From the NCBI GenBank assembly GCA_021442155.1, contig CM038232.1:60729436-60793435 (forward strand): a stretch of 64,000 nt of DNA, written 5' to 3'. Position 1 is the first letter of the stretch. The number at the start of each line of letters is the position of its first letter. Both the position numbers and the translations under genes were made by a program. Below the pieces are notes generated by a model. That model saw nothing but the letters and a program-made list of their open reading frames with translations, did no database searches and was not told where the DNA came from. The DNA is from Cymbidium sinense (Eukaryota; Streptophyta; Magnoliopsida; Asparagales; Orchidaceae). Below, piece after piece: positions 1 to 10,812 of this stretch.

Positions 1-179
1 CGTCTAAACATAGGTTGGACTACTTTGAAAGGTTTTGGGATAACCAAAGCAGACATCCTCAATCAAGACCAAGACTAGGATTCGATATAGTGGGTCCAAT
101 TGATGATGACAATCATTGCCTAGGCACCACCAATCATTTGAATCGATAGTTCTTTTCAATTAACTGCATATGAGAAGGT

Positions 180-1240
180 GTGTTTAGAAACTTAGATGAT
201 CCAAATGACCTTAAAGTCAAGGATGCATCGTCAGAGTTCAAAGAGGAGATCAGATCAACCATCGGCGAGCTCAAAGAAATTAACTTAGGAACTGAAGACA
301 ATCCACATCTTACATGCATAAGTTCATTGTTGAATGATACTGAAATAAATGACTTAGTTAGGTTATTAACTGAGTTTAAGGACTACTTCGTATGGAGTTA
401 CAAAGAGATATTCAATTTATCTTCTAATGTAGCAGTCCATAAACTAGTAATAGAGCCTAGTGTTAACCCTATCAAGCAAGCTCTTAAACGTATACGATTA
501 GACATTGAACAATAAATCATTTCTGAAGTCAAGAAATTGATCAATACTAGTGTCATTCCAGTTAATAAAAAAGAATGGCCAAATTCATATATGTGTCGAT
601 TTTAAGGATCTAAATAAGGCATGTCTAAAAGACAAATTTCCACTACCAATCCTGGAATTGATGGTGGACATTGCCTCATCTCATGCAGTCTTCTCTTTCA
701 TAGATGGCTCATCTGGTTATAACTAAATAATGATAGCCCCTAAAGATGAAAGAAATATTACATTTCAAACCCTGATCGGAATCTTTTGTTATAAGGTCAT
801 ACCTTTCGGCCTTCAAAATGTCGGTGCTACAAATAAGCGAGCCATGACTCAGATCTTCAATGAACTCATTCACCATCAGGTTGAATGTTATGTCAATGAT
901 CTTATAGTCAAAAGTAAAGAAAGAAGATCTTTGCTTGAGATAGTTTTTGAATGGTTAAGATAATTTAACCTCAAAATGAATCCCTAAAGTGTGCATTCGA
1001 GTTTGAAAATTCTTGGTTGTTGTGTCACCGGAATAGAAATCAATCTAGAGAAGATCATGATATTAGAAATGCCACCCCTAAAATTTTAACTCAACTCGAT
1101 CATTTCAAGGGTGGTTGGCATATCTAAGATGCTTCATTTCCAACCTATCGAAGATGCCAACCATTATGACTTGTCAAAAGGATGCAAAGTTCAAGTGGGA
1201 TGACAAGTGTCAACATGCATTCAAAGATATCAAGCACCGA
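180..1240 (+). pseudogene. Tat-1 pre-RT linker and reverse transcriptase, broken
   Basis: The segment 180-515 encodes the linker before Tat-lineage RT (EINLGTEDNP, then DYFVWSYKEI, and KQALKRIR near its end). Frames then break. FKDLNKACLKD and a worn SGYN block follow near 600-725. The open stretch 730-963 carries GIFCYKVIPFGLQN and the catalytic block at about 889-900. That block reads YVND instead of YVDD, so one of the paired metal-binding aspartates is Asn (GAT to AAT). Further downstream, remnants of the RT-RNase H connection run to about 1,240 with stops. At least two stop codons and several frame shifts rule out a working enzyme. The upstream part of the polyprotein is outside the window. 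Confidence 0.85.
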
Positions 1241-1710
1241 TGATGAGCCTAGCAGCCCTATCCTAAATCCATCATACTATATACATTAGATGACTCCCTT
1301 GGCACTTTGTTGGCCCAAACCAATGATGAAGGGAAAGAAAATGCACTCAACTATCTCAATCATCATCTAATCCCTCTTGAGGCAAACTATCCATCTATCA
1401 AAAAGCATTGCCTAGATTTAATCTTTGCATCCCAAAAGCTATGACACTACATGCTTTCTCAAAAGGTGAACTTGATCTCTAGAATCAATCCACTGTAATA
1501 TCTCATGACACAATCGATGCTATCCAGACGGTTGGTGCATTGGTCCATGATTTTATCACAATTTGACATCACTTTCATACCCCTCCATGCGGTGAAAGGA
1601 CAAACACTAGTTGATTTCTTAATAGCACACCCACTTCCTATTGATTCCCTGCTTAGTGATGACCTCCCCATGAATAAATCATGAACTTAGGGGACACTAG
1701 CATTCACCAC

Positions 1711-2170
1711 TGAGAGATATATTTTGATGGTGCGGCTTTCTTTCAAAAGGGAGAAGAACCATAATCTACTCTTCCAGGAAAGGCACGGGTAGGAATAGTT
1801 CTCCTAACTCCAGACCATGATGTGATGAGATTTTCATGTCATCTGACCAATACATGCACCAACAACAAAGCTAAATATGAGGCTTTGATTGAAAGTTTGG
1901 AGTTAGCCATTATGCTATGCATCCAAAGCATCAACATCTTTGTGGATTCTCAATTAGTTATCAACCAAATTGCTAGGTCTTACAAAGTTTTAAAGCCTAA
2001 GCTCCATCACTACCACAAGTACACTATGGAGTTATTAGCCTAAATCCTAGAGGTTACCATCTACAAGATTCTTCAAGGAGAGAACACAGTAGCAGATGCA
2101 TTAGCCAAGCTTGCCAAGAAGTTGGCATGTATGAAAAATGAGCCAATACCAATAAGGATCCAAAATAGAT
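1711..2170 (+). pseudogene. Tat-1 archaeal-type RNase H (aRNH) domain, broken
   Basis: From 1,714 the frame reads EIYFDGAAF, the first acidic strand of an RNase H, then a stop at about 1,756. It then continues open from 1,822 to 2,043. This stretch contains TNNKAKYEAL, equivalent to the family's TNNEAEYEAL, followed by FVDSQLVINQI with the next catalytic Asp. The C-terminal block (NTVADALAKLAKK) follows at about 2,083-2,120 after a stop. A second RNase H of this kind between the normal RNase H and integrase is a known mark of the Tat lineage. The domain is inactive here because of stops, and the E of the NNEAE block is Lys. Confidence 0.8.
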
Positions 2171-2399
2171 AAGTCTTATCCCTTGTTGACGTTGAACTCA
2201 TCGAGAAATTCCCTCTTGAAGGTGAGATTGTCGTTGCCAAAAAGGATGAGGAGCTAGATTGGAGGCAACCATTCATGGATTATCTAAATATAGGCAAACT
2301 ACCAAGAGAAATCACTAGCACATAGTGAAGCAGAGAGCCTTTTACACTCTTGTGGATGGCACCTATCGCCTTCCTTCGATCATATGTGGTTATGAAGGA

Positions 2400-3402
2400 C
2401 AAACATGAAGCCCGTAAAGATCATGATCGAGGTGCATTCAGGTTTATGCAGAGTGCATCAATCTGGTCTGAAGAAGAAAGCCAAGATCAAGAGACTAGAT
2501 ACTACTAGCCTTGATGATCACATACTACATGAATGTGGGAGATGCCACCAATGTCGGTACATGGTGTGGTCTTACACCAACCACCCAACATTCTACATTA
2601 CTTTTGGCCTCATGGCCATTTGAGTTGCGACATAGTGGTCCGATCTCCTTCTTTCCAAGGGTCATTGGTTCATTCTAGCCACGACTACTTTTCAAGTGGA
2701 GGCAATCCCCTCAAAGAGGTCACATGTGCTCCAATTTTTAGTAACCATATCGTATATAGGTTCGGGGTGCCTTGACGAATTATATCGGATAATGATACTA
2801 CATTCAAGAGCACTAAAATTAATAGCTTTTAAGACATATATATGGAGATACTATACCATCTATTACCCAAGGGAAAATGGCTTGAAGCCTTCAACAAACT
2901 CTCATCCAAATATTAAAGAAGACACTGACAACAATAAGCAACAGCATGAGCATAGTTGTGGGGCTTACCGCACCACTTATAGAACTCCAACTCAATTTAC
3001 TCCATTCTCCTTAGTGTATGGGTCTAAAGTAGTTCTACCATTAGAAGTCAACTCTCATTAAGGATAGGTAGAACAAGATCACAATGGAGCGTAACACCAA
3101 GTTGTTTAGAAGAGCTCGGTTTGAGGAGAGATGCCTGCATGCTGAGCCTCGAAAAGTCAAAATGATTCAAGCTCATAACAAGTTGGTCCATCCTAGAGCT
3201 TTTCAAGTAGGAGAGCTTGTTTTAGTTCTAAGGAGACCAATTATTTCCCGTCAAAAGATGGGAGGCAAGTTTGAACCCACTTGGGAAGGCCATTTTTCCA
3301 TAGAGAAGGCCTACCAAAGAAGATCTTATCAGCTTATAAATTGTAAGGGAGAGCACCTGATGCTTTCAATCAATGGGCTCTACCTAAAATAATACTATCC
3401 AT
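2400..3402 (+). pseudogene. Tat-1 integrase, broken
   Basis: The zinc-binding region is visible at 2,405-2,560 (VHSGLCRVHQSG, then CGRCHQC). The catalytic core follows in mixed frames: CDIV near 2,630, the worn FGVP-RIISDND block at about 2,762-2,800 and EAFNK near 2,885. These correspond to the D, D and E of the triad. AYRTTYRTPTQFTPFSLVYG is read at about 2,966-3,025. The C-terminal part 3,084-3,392 is one open frame with FQVGELVLVLRRPI and ends like the family's LKRYYP, with a stop replacing Arg. Frame shifts near 2,700 and 2,775 and several stops make it a pseudogene. Confidence 0.85.
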
Positions 3403-5948
3403 AAATCTTATTAGAGAACTATTATCAATAAAACTTCTTCTCATCTCAAATCTCATCCCTTCATGTGTTGAGAAACATCTTTGTTTTTGAATCCACCACA
3501 AGGTGTTTAGGGTAGGTGTAAGATGCCCAAGTGGCGTCCTATCATGTAGTAACACAACACCAACATAAACTACACATAACCACATATGAAATAAATACAC
3601 ATCTTTTTTCTCTAGCTATTTTGATGTGGGATAAAGTCCCCTGTGGCACTCACTCATTAGCCTAGGTCAAGCTGACATGCTACCTTGCTAGTGTATCACC
3701 CCAGTGGTTACTTATCTGGGGGATGTAAGTCTACAAGCTTTCTTCCTAACTTGACCATTGTAAATCGACAAGCACCTTATTTTATTTTATCATGTAAGCT
3801 ACCTCATGGTGACTTTGTTTAAGAAGATGTAAGCATACATGCTTTCTTCTTAAACTAGCCATCATGCACTAACTAGGTTAAGTATATTTTAGGCTTAGGA
3901 TAAGTCTTATAGTGGCTCCTTTCCTCCTGACTACTTCAAGTCTGAGTCTAGTCCTTACACGAGACTCCCCACTTAGCAGTCGCTCTAGGTCGAATAACAT
4001 CTATCCCGTCGATGACAGACAATCCCGATGATCATTTTCGTCTATGAAGATGTAAGTCTACAAGCCTTCTTCTTAGATTGATCATCACAAACTAACGGGA
4101 ACCTTAGGTTGCTTGGTTATCACTATGCTGACAGTGACCCACTTAGTGGATACACCACTCATGGCAGATGTAATTCTACAAGCTTTCTCCCGAGTTGGCC
4201 ACGATACCAATAGATTTCTTTAGGTCTAGAAGCCCCCTGCACACCTCCCATGTGGGCACTCTATTTGGATCATATCCTTAGCGACCCTATTTAGACACTA
4301 CCTGAGTTACTCTTAAATTGGACAGCCCCCTTTCTTAATAGCCACCCCTATGGTTGGAGAATTCATCTTGGATATGCATTCTCCCTTTAAGTCCGATGGA
4401 CTAGTCGATATAAGCTCCTTCTCAGTGTGTTCCATCGCACACCAACAAGGTCCACGCAAATATATAAATAAAAAATATATATTTTTTCTTGTAGGTTAAG
4501 AGGAAACCCTCAGCGGTACCTTTTCCCAAGAAAGCATCCTATCGGTCACAAACTCCTATAGGAATCACCAACTACTTTTGAGTTGAGATAAGTCCCCAAG
4601 TCGATTCTCGAGTCACCCATAGTCGTTTGTTGTGCCACCAACACACCGACGTCATCCTTGCTTTGGAAGATGTAAGTCTATCATGCATTCACCAAAGATG
4701 ACATTGCACACCGACGAAGCCTTTTAGGTCGTTGATTTGTTGTGCTATCAACCATCACTAGTGGTTCCTTGTTTAGAAGATGTAAGTCTACAAGCTTTCT
4801 TCGACTTGACCATTGCACCAAAAGGAACCCTTAGGTTGGTTAGCTCTACCCACGTAGACTATCCCTTTGGATAAATCTATAGGACAAGGCGATATTAGCC
4901 TTCTTAGTGGATCCATCACACGAGTGTCCATCTAAAATGAAATTAATTTTGACTATTTTTGAGTCTAATATGAGTCCACATATTCACTCAATAGTCACCC
5001 AGGTCGGCTTGATTTATTGTGTACCACAGATCCCCTGGTTCCTTATTTAGGAGGATGTAAGTCTACTAGCTTTTTTCCTGACTTGACCATTGCACACCGA
5101 AAGAAAACCCTTAGGTTGGTTAGTCCTACCTTATGGCTGGTAGAATTTTCTTTTGGATTTGTAAATCTGAGATAGGCCTAGGCTGATATAGCCTCTTCTT
5201 AGTGGATCTATCGCACACTGATAGGGTCCATTTTATTCAATACACCATCCTTCCCCAGTGGAGTATGAATTAAATTTATCCATTCTTATCCCTAGTGAAT
5301 ACTTCCCCAAATAAACTAAAGAGATTCATATATTAAATCCACCTTATTCTCAGAAGATCCGAGCTCATATCTCTAGCTCATGTGCCCTCAAAATCAAATC
5401 AAAATTCACCCCAATGAGGCATGAATCTTATCCTCTCCCCAATGGAGCCCCATAAAATCACACTAAATTAAATCCTTATCCCTAGCGGATAATCTGAACC
5501 TGCTTCCCAGTGGAAGGTTCATGCACTCATCCCCGGGATATAAATCCTAATCCCCTATAGATCTTTTCCCCTCAAATCATGTTTATGATCAAACTCAAAC
5601 TCTTATCCTCTCTATAGATAATCTGAACATGCTTCCCTAGTGGAAGGTTCACATACTTGATCCCTTTGTAGATCATATCTTCTTTTTTTATGCCCTTGGC
5701 ATAAGTTTAAGTTGAGTTGCATTGCACTAAGATCTTGATTCTATCTACATCTCAGGTTTTGGATTATATCATTTATGTTAGTTCTTGCAATCCTTGATGT
5801 GATCATCTCGCCAACACTAATATGGTGTGCCTTGCACACCCTATTGGGGTCCTTTTATTGACCTACTTTGAGTGAGTTCTCAACTTCCTCATCATAGATC
5901 TAGACTCTTATAGACACTAAGAGCTCCTTAGTCTTAAGACACTTCTGG
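3403..5948 (+). other. Tat-1 3' untranslated region with dispersed and tandem-like repeats
   Basis: No coding potential is seen. A motif close to GATGTAAGTCTACAAGCTTT recurs at 3,722, 3,826, 4,049, 4,167, 4,669, 4,779 and 5,054. It is usually followed by a TTGACCAT-like block. A second block (AGTGGATCCATCRCACAC-like) recurs near 4,420, 4,900 and 5,200, so the pieces form a loose higher-order repeat of roughly 300-470 bp. A further duplicated unit (ATAATCTGAACNTGCTTCCC) is at about 5,489 and 5,618. Repeats in the 3' UTR are known in Tat-lineage elements and can seed satellite DNA; that role here is inference. Confidence 0.6.
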
Positions 5949-6059
5949 TGATTATGCGAACACTTAACCTAAGCTTTGAGACTTAGAAGAGTTACTAGAA
6001 TAGGTTGTGCTTAAGACTCTACTATAGCCTAAACCCAATCCATACTTTCCTTCTCAAAC

Positions 6060-7860
6060 CAAACCTCAAAACTCAAATACCATATCCAAATCCAAATTAA
6101 AACCAAATGATTGAAACCCATAATCAAATCCAAATCAAAACCCTTCATTGATTTCATCTTATGGACTTAGCCTTAACAAATTCAAATCAATCAAAATTCA
6201 AACTTCCAAGATCAATTCAATCTCAATCATTTACCAAATCAAATCCAAATCAAATTCCAAACCAAATGATTAAACATAATCCAAAATCAAAATCTCTCAA
6301 ATTTTATGGTTGAATCATAAACTTCTATCCACCCATTCAACCCAAATTTGATTGATCTTCATAATCATTTATATCTTCATTTATACTCACAAACATAAAA
6401 TGATATAAACTCAAATAGCCAAAACTAAATCAAACTAAATCAAATCCATCAAAAACCCTTTTAAGCCATATGGACCTACTAATGACTTAGCCAAATCTCA
6501 TATAAATCAACTCAAAATCAATTGGTTTTGTTTATAAACCAATTAATCCTTCATTTATATTCATAAATATAAATGAAACCCACCCTCCAATGACCATAAA
6601 TAATTCGAACTAAATTTGTTTTCCTCCTTAGTCCTTTTGACCTACATCCTTAAACTTAGTCGAATTTGCTTCCAAATCACTACAAACTCAAATGATTTTA
6701 CCATGAATCATTTATATCTTCATTTATATTCCCAAATATAAATGAAATATAAATTCAAATAGCCAAAACCAAATCCAAAATCAAACCAAAATCCAATTTA
6801 TACCCTTTAAGCTAATTTCTTGACTTAACCAAATCCTATCCAAATCAAATCAAAACCAATGAATTTTCTTGAATCAATCATTCCTTCAATCATCTATCCA
6901 AATATAAATGAAATCTACAATCATCAAGCCAAATCAAAATCAACTCAAGTCAAACCCAACCTATTTGACTTGAAATATTCAAATGAGCCAAAACTCATTT
7001 GAACCAAAACCAATTGCAATTGAATTTATATGTCAATCTCAAATCATATATAAACTCAACTAAAAATCAAACTTCAAAAATCAAGCAACTAAACCCAATT
7101 GGCTCACTTGACCTAAAGTGGCCAATTTGACCTACATGAACAAAATTCAATTCAATCCAAATCAAAGTGAATTAAGCCAATCCAAACTTCATGTCATGAT
7201 TGTTGATCATCAAGTTAATCAATTGTCATGAATTGGGTCAAACCAAGTCAACCTACCATTGACCAAGTCAACCCTTTAACCCATATGAACCCAAACTAGC
7301 CAAATTGCAAACCTAAACCAAATTGATTGCAACCAATGGCTCAAGTTCATTCCAAAATTGATTATTGAACTTGACCAAAGCCATAATTGAGCCCAATTTG
7401 ACCAATTGGTCAATCTAACTTAGCCCAAATTGACCTAAAGGATCAAATTGGCCAAAAATCCAAATTAAATCCAAATTGATTCAAACCAAAGCTACAATCA
7501 TTTTCAATTAACCAATTGAACTTGAACCAACACCCAACCCAAGCTAATTTGGCCAATTTGGTTAAATTGGTCAACTTGACCCATTTGACCAATATGAATC
7601 CAAAAGAGCCAAAATCAATTCCAATGCAAATTGAACCACACCAATACACTCCAAATGGTCAGATGAACTTGACACAACCCTTGGTTTGATCCAATTTGAC
7701 CAATTAGTCAATTTGACCCAACTTAACCCAATTTGACCTAAATAGGTCAAATTAAGCTAAATCAAACTAAATGAACTCCAATTCACTTGAAATTTTGGGC
7801 TAACCCACTTTTGACTCATCTTAATTCTACCCAAATCAAATCCATTGCCAATAACCAACT
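6060..7860. other. G-poor, strand-asymmetric LTR segment rich in TTGACC/GGTCAA
   Basis: The plus strand is dominated by A, C and T with degenerate copies of CCAAATCAAA- and AATTTGACC-like words. TTGACC or its complement GGTCAA appears many times from about 7,200 to 7,760, sometimes as near-palindromes such as TTGACCAATTGGTCAA. The homologous stretch in the solo LTR is 54,860-56,100 with the opposite strand bias. TTGACC contains the W-box core bound by WRKY transcription factors; whether these sites act in transcription is unknown. Confidence 0.6.
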
Positions 7861-10485
7861 ACCCTTGGGCTAAGGGCATCACATGAGGCAAATCACTTAG
7901 GGGAATGGTCATTTCTCTTCCTTGTCCACTTGGCACCCATCCATTGGTGTACTTAGGCACCAAATACACTAGCTAACCTGACCCAAGAGTGGTTAGGTCG
8001 GCCATGACTCATAGGGAGGTGAAATCACCCCCCCATTCCTATTGGAACACTTGGAAAGCCATAGGACACCCACTACCCCATGGCACCACTCACACCTCCT
8101 CCACTCAAGTGAAGCCGCTAAGGTGATTCCTCCCAAATCGAAGCTCCCCATGATAGCCATTTGATCAAAATGGCCAAATAAGGCTAGCTGTTCGATCCAA
8201 CCAATGAGGGGGTATACCCTCCTCATTCTCACTCAAATCCACACACTCATACTCGATTCAACCCTAGTAGCCAGAGACGCACATCCCAGAGCAATTTCCA
8301 AGGTTTCCCGTGCTCCCCAACTCTTCCTCTATCAATTTTATGAAAAATTGAAATAAAGGAGCTCCAATCAAACTTCCATTTGCTCAAACCTCCATCAAAG
8401 TGCAATTAACTTTGCACACACCATCCTTGGAGCCAGACGAGCAAGAACGAATCATCCCCTAAGCTTCCCGATGACCGGAGGGTGGAGTTCGATCAAAGCC
8501 GATCACTTCCATCCCGTGCCTTGGCCTTCCAAGTAGTCCACCTCAAAGAAAAACTCATGTCACTCAACAGGGCTTTGTTTCTACTAAACAAAGCTTCCTC
8601 AATAGTTGGAACCACCGGTCCTAAGCTCCGGTGAGGTATACCTTTGAAAATGACCTTTAACTTAAAATGGTTCGAAGCTTTTTAAATAAAAGTTGCGTGT
8701 CATGAGATTTCCACCAGTAGATCTCTTTATTTTGCTTGCCTAATGGTGTGGGATCGATTTGGTCTCCATTTGAGCTCGGGTGAGCTCAGATCGAGTGACA
8801 AATGATGGATGGTCTCTCTCAGAGGAGAGATCATGGACCTTCCATTCGCATGATAAAATGGATGCCTTGATCAAATCACACTAGATCAACTGATTAATTA
8901 CTCAATGGGGATTAATCATGGCCGAATCTTAGTTCAATGGCCAGAAAGCACATCCACCGTTAATCCACTGCCAGCGATATGATGCATAAATAACCAATCT
9001 CATACACATGCATGGAAATACGTTAGTGTGCCATGTGGCGCTGACGAGATTTGGGCTTTAATTAGGATTAATTAATCTATTTTTAATATTGAAACTTTCA
9101 AAATTCATAACTAATTGTAGAAAAATCCAAAAAGTAAAAATAAGGGCTCGTTTAAAAGGTATTTCAGAGAGGAATCCATTAAAATTATCTGTAATCAATG
9201 TTAAATAATAATTTTGGCTTAATTAAGATTTCATTAAAAATATAATTAGCTTAATTACTCCCTAATTAATCATCCAATTTATTTCAAACATTATGAGAAT
9301 GTTTAGAGGGATGACCTCTGCCTCCCCTATTTTCTTGGAATTTATTGGTTGGTTAATTAGTAAATTGATTGATTTTAAGCCTAATTACCATCTTAACTTA
9401 ATTAAGTGATAATTAAGTATATGAATAGTTATTAATTAATTATTTGGATTTTTAATTACTGTTGAACAGTATGGAGGCTTAAGGAATAAGATTGGGGCTT
9501 CTCCCCTAATCCTTTCCCTAATTTTTCCTCTCTTTTCAACAAAAAATGATAATTAATGATTAATTAATTAATCAATGACTTAATTGGCTAAATTAAAACT
9601 CAAATTATATGAATTCATGCTTGATTAAATGGATAGCTTATGGAATTAGGTTGGGACCTCTTTTCCAACCTTTTTTCCTTAAGTCCATCTCATTTTCAAA
9701 AGATAATCAAATTTGATAATTAAGAAAGAGAAAGATAAAATTAATGGATTAATCCTTTGATCAATTAAATTAAATCTGATTTCCCTAATTAATCTTTGGG
9801 TAGTTCTTTGGGTGTTCAATAACCTAAACAGAGCTAATGAAATTATGGTTAGCTCACATGTGTGAGAAAACCATGAAAGTAATTAAGTGAGTTCCTTAAG
9901 CTTAATTAATTAAAGAATGTGAGCTAATTGCATTAGGCCACCTTTCATTTCATAGAAGCATTGCTATTTACTTTTCAATTTATTTGCATATCATATTAGC
10001 TCATAATTATTTAATTAATTACCTTAAGGTAACATAGGTAAGGGTTTAATTAATTGATTTAATCCATGCTTAACTTAACCAATTCATAAAATCAACCTAA
10101 TTACTTTTCATTAAATCAAATTAATTCACATATAGGGAATGGGATTAGGATTAACAAATATTTCTCACATTTCTTAAATCAAATCAAATATGAAATTAAA
10201 CAAAAGGAATTAAAAAACTTTGGTTTGTTTTAAATGATCTTATTTTTATTAACAAGTGCATAGTTCATTTCTTCATTTGAATCTTTCTCACAAAAAAGGC
10301 ATTCAAATCTTTCTCACATTTCTTAATGAGTTTACATAAGAATATGAATATTAATAAATGCATATTTCATTTGAAAAGGACACAACACTTGCTTGGGTTT
10401 ATTCTCATGTATATCCATGTTAAAATTTAGATAGAATTTTAGCTCACATGTATAAATAAATCAAAATATAATTCTTGCATGATTT

Positions 10486-10812
10486 ACATTCTTATAGTTG
10501 TTTGTACACTGATGAGTATTTAAGAATAGCGGGTATATCTAGTTTGGACACCTGGGGATGCACGACTTTAAGTAGCCCCAAGGAGGTTTCTACCTCATTC
10601 TCCTGGTCAAACAATGGCGAAGTACCTCCTTATAACTTTATACACAATGCATAATTCAAAACAAAATACAAATGCATGATTTCCATTCTTATAGTTGTTT
10701 ATACATTCACATGTATTTAAGAATACTTGGTATCATTAAACACATCACGCTTTAAGTAGCAAGGAGGTTCTACCTCATTCTCTGGTCAAACAATGGCAAA
10801 GTACTTGCTTAG
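10486..10812 (+). repeat. Two-copy internal duplication in the long LTR (unit about 170-190 bp)
   Basis: A block with TTTAAGTAGC-CAAGGAGGT, CTACCTCATTCTC and GGTCAAACAATGGC occurs near 10,560-10,640 and again near 10,745-10,812. Each copy is preceded by TATAGTTGTTT. The same two-copy arrangement is seen in the inverted LTR at about 52,030-52,330. The duplication therefore predates the split of these two LTRs. Confidence 0.7.

Noticed and set aside
3722..5070. CRISPR-like array from the seven spaced GATGTAAGTCTACAAGCTTT motifs
   Set aside because: Spacing is irregular (about 100-500 bp), copies are diverged, and the context is a plant retrotransposon 3' UTR.
7443..8232. Minus-strand frames rich in Gly, Trp and Phe
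   Set aside because: Produced by strand-biased LTR composition; no domain and no partner in the other LTR.
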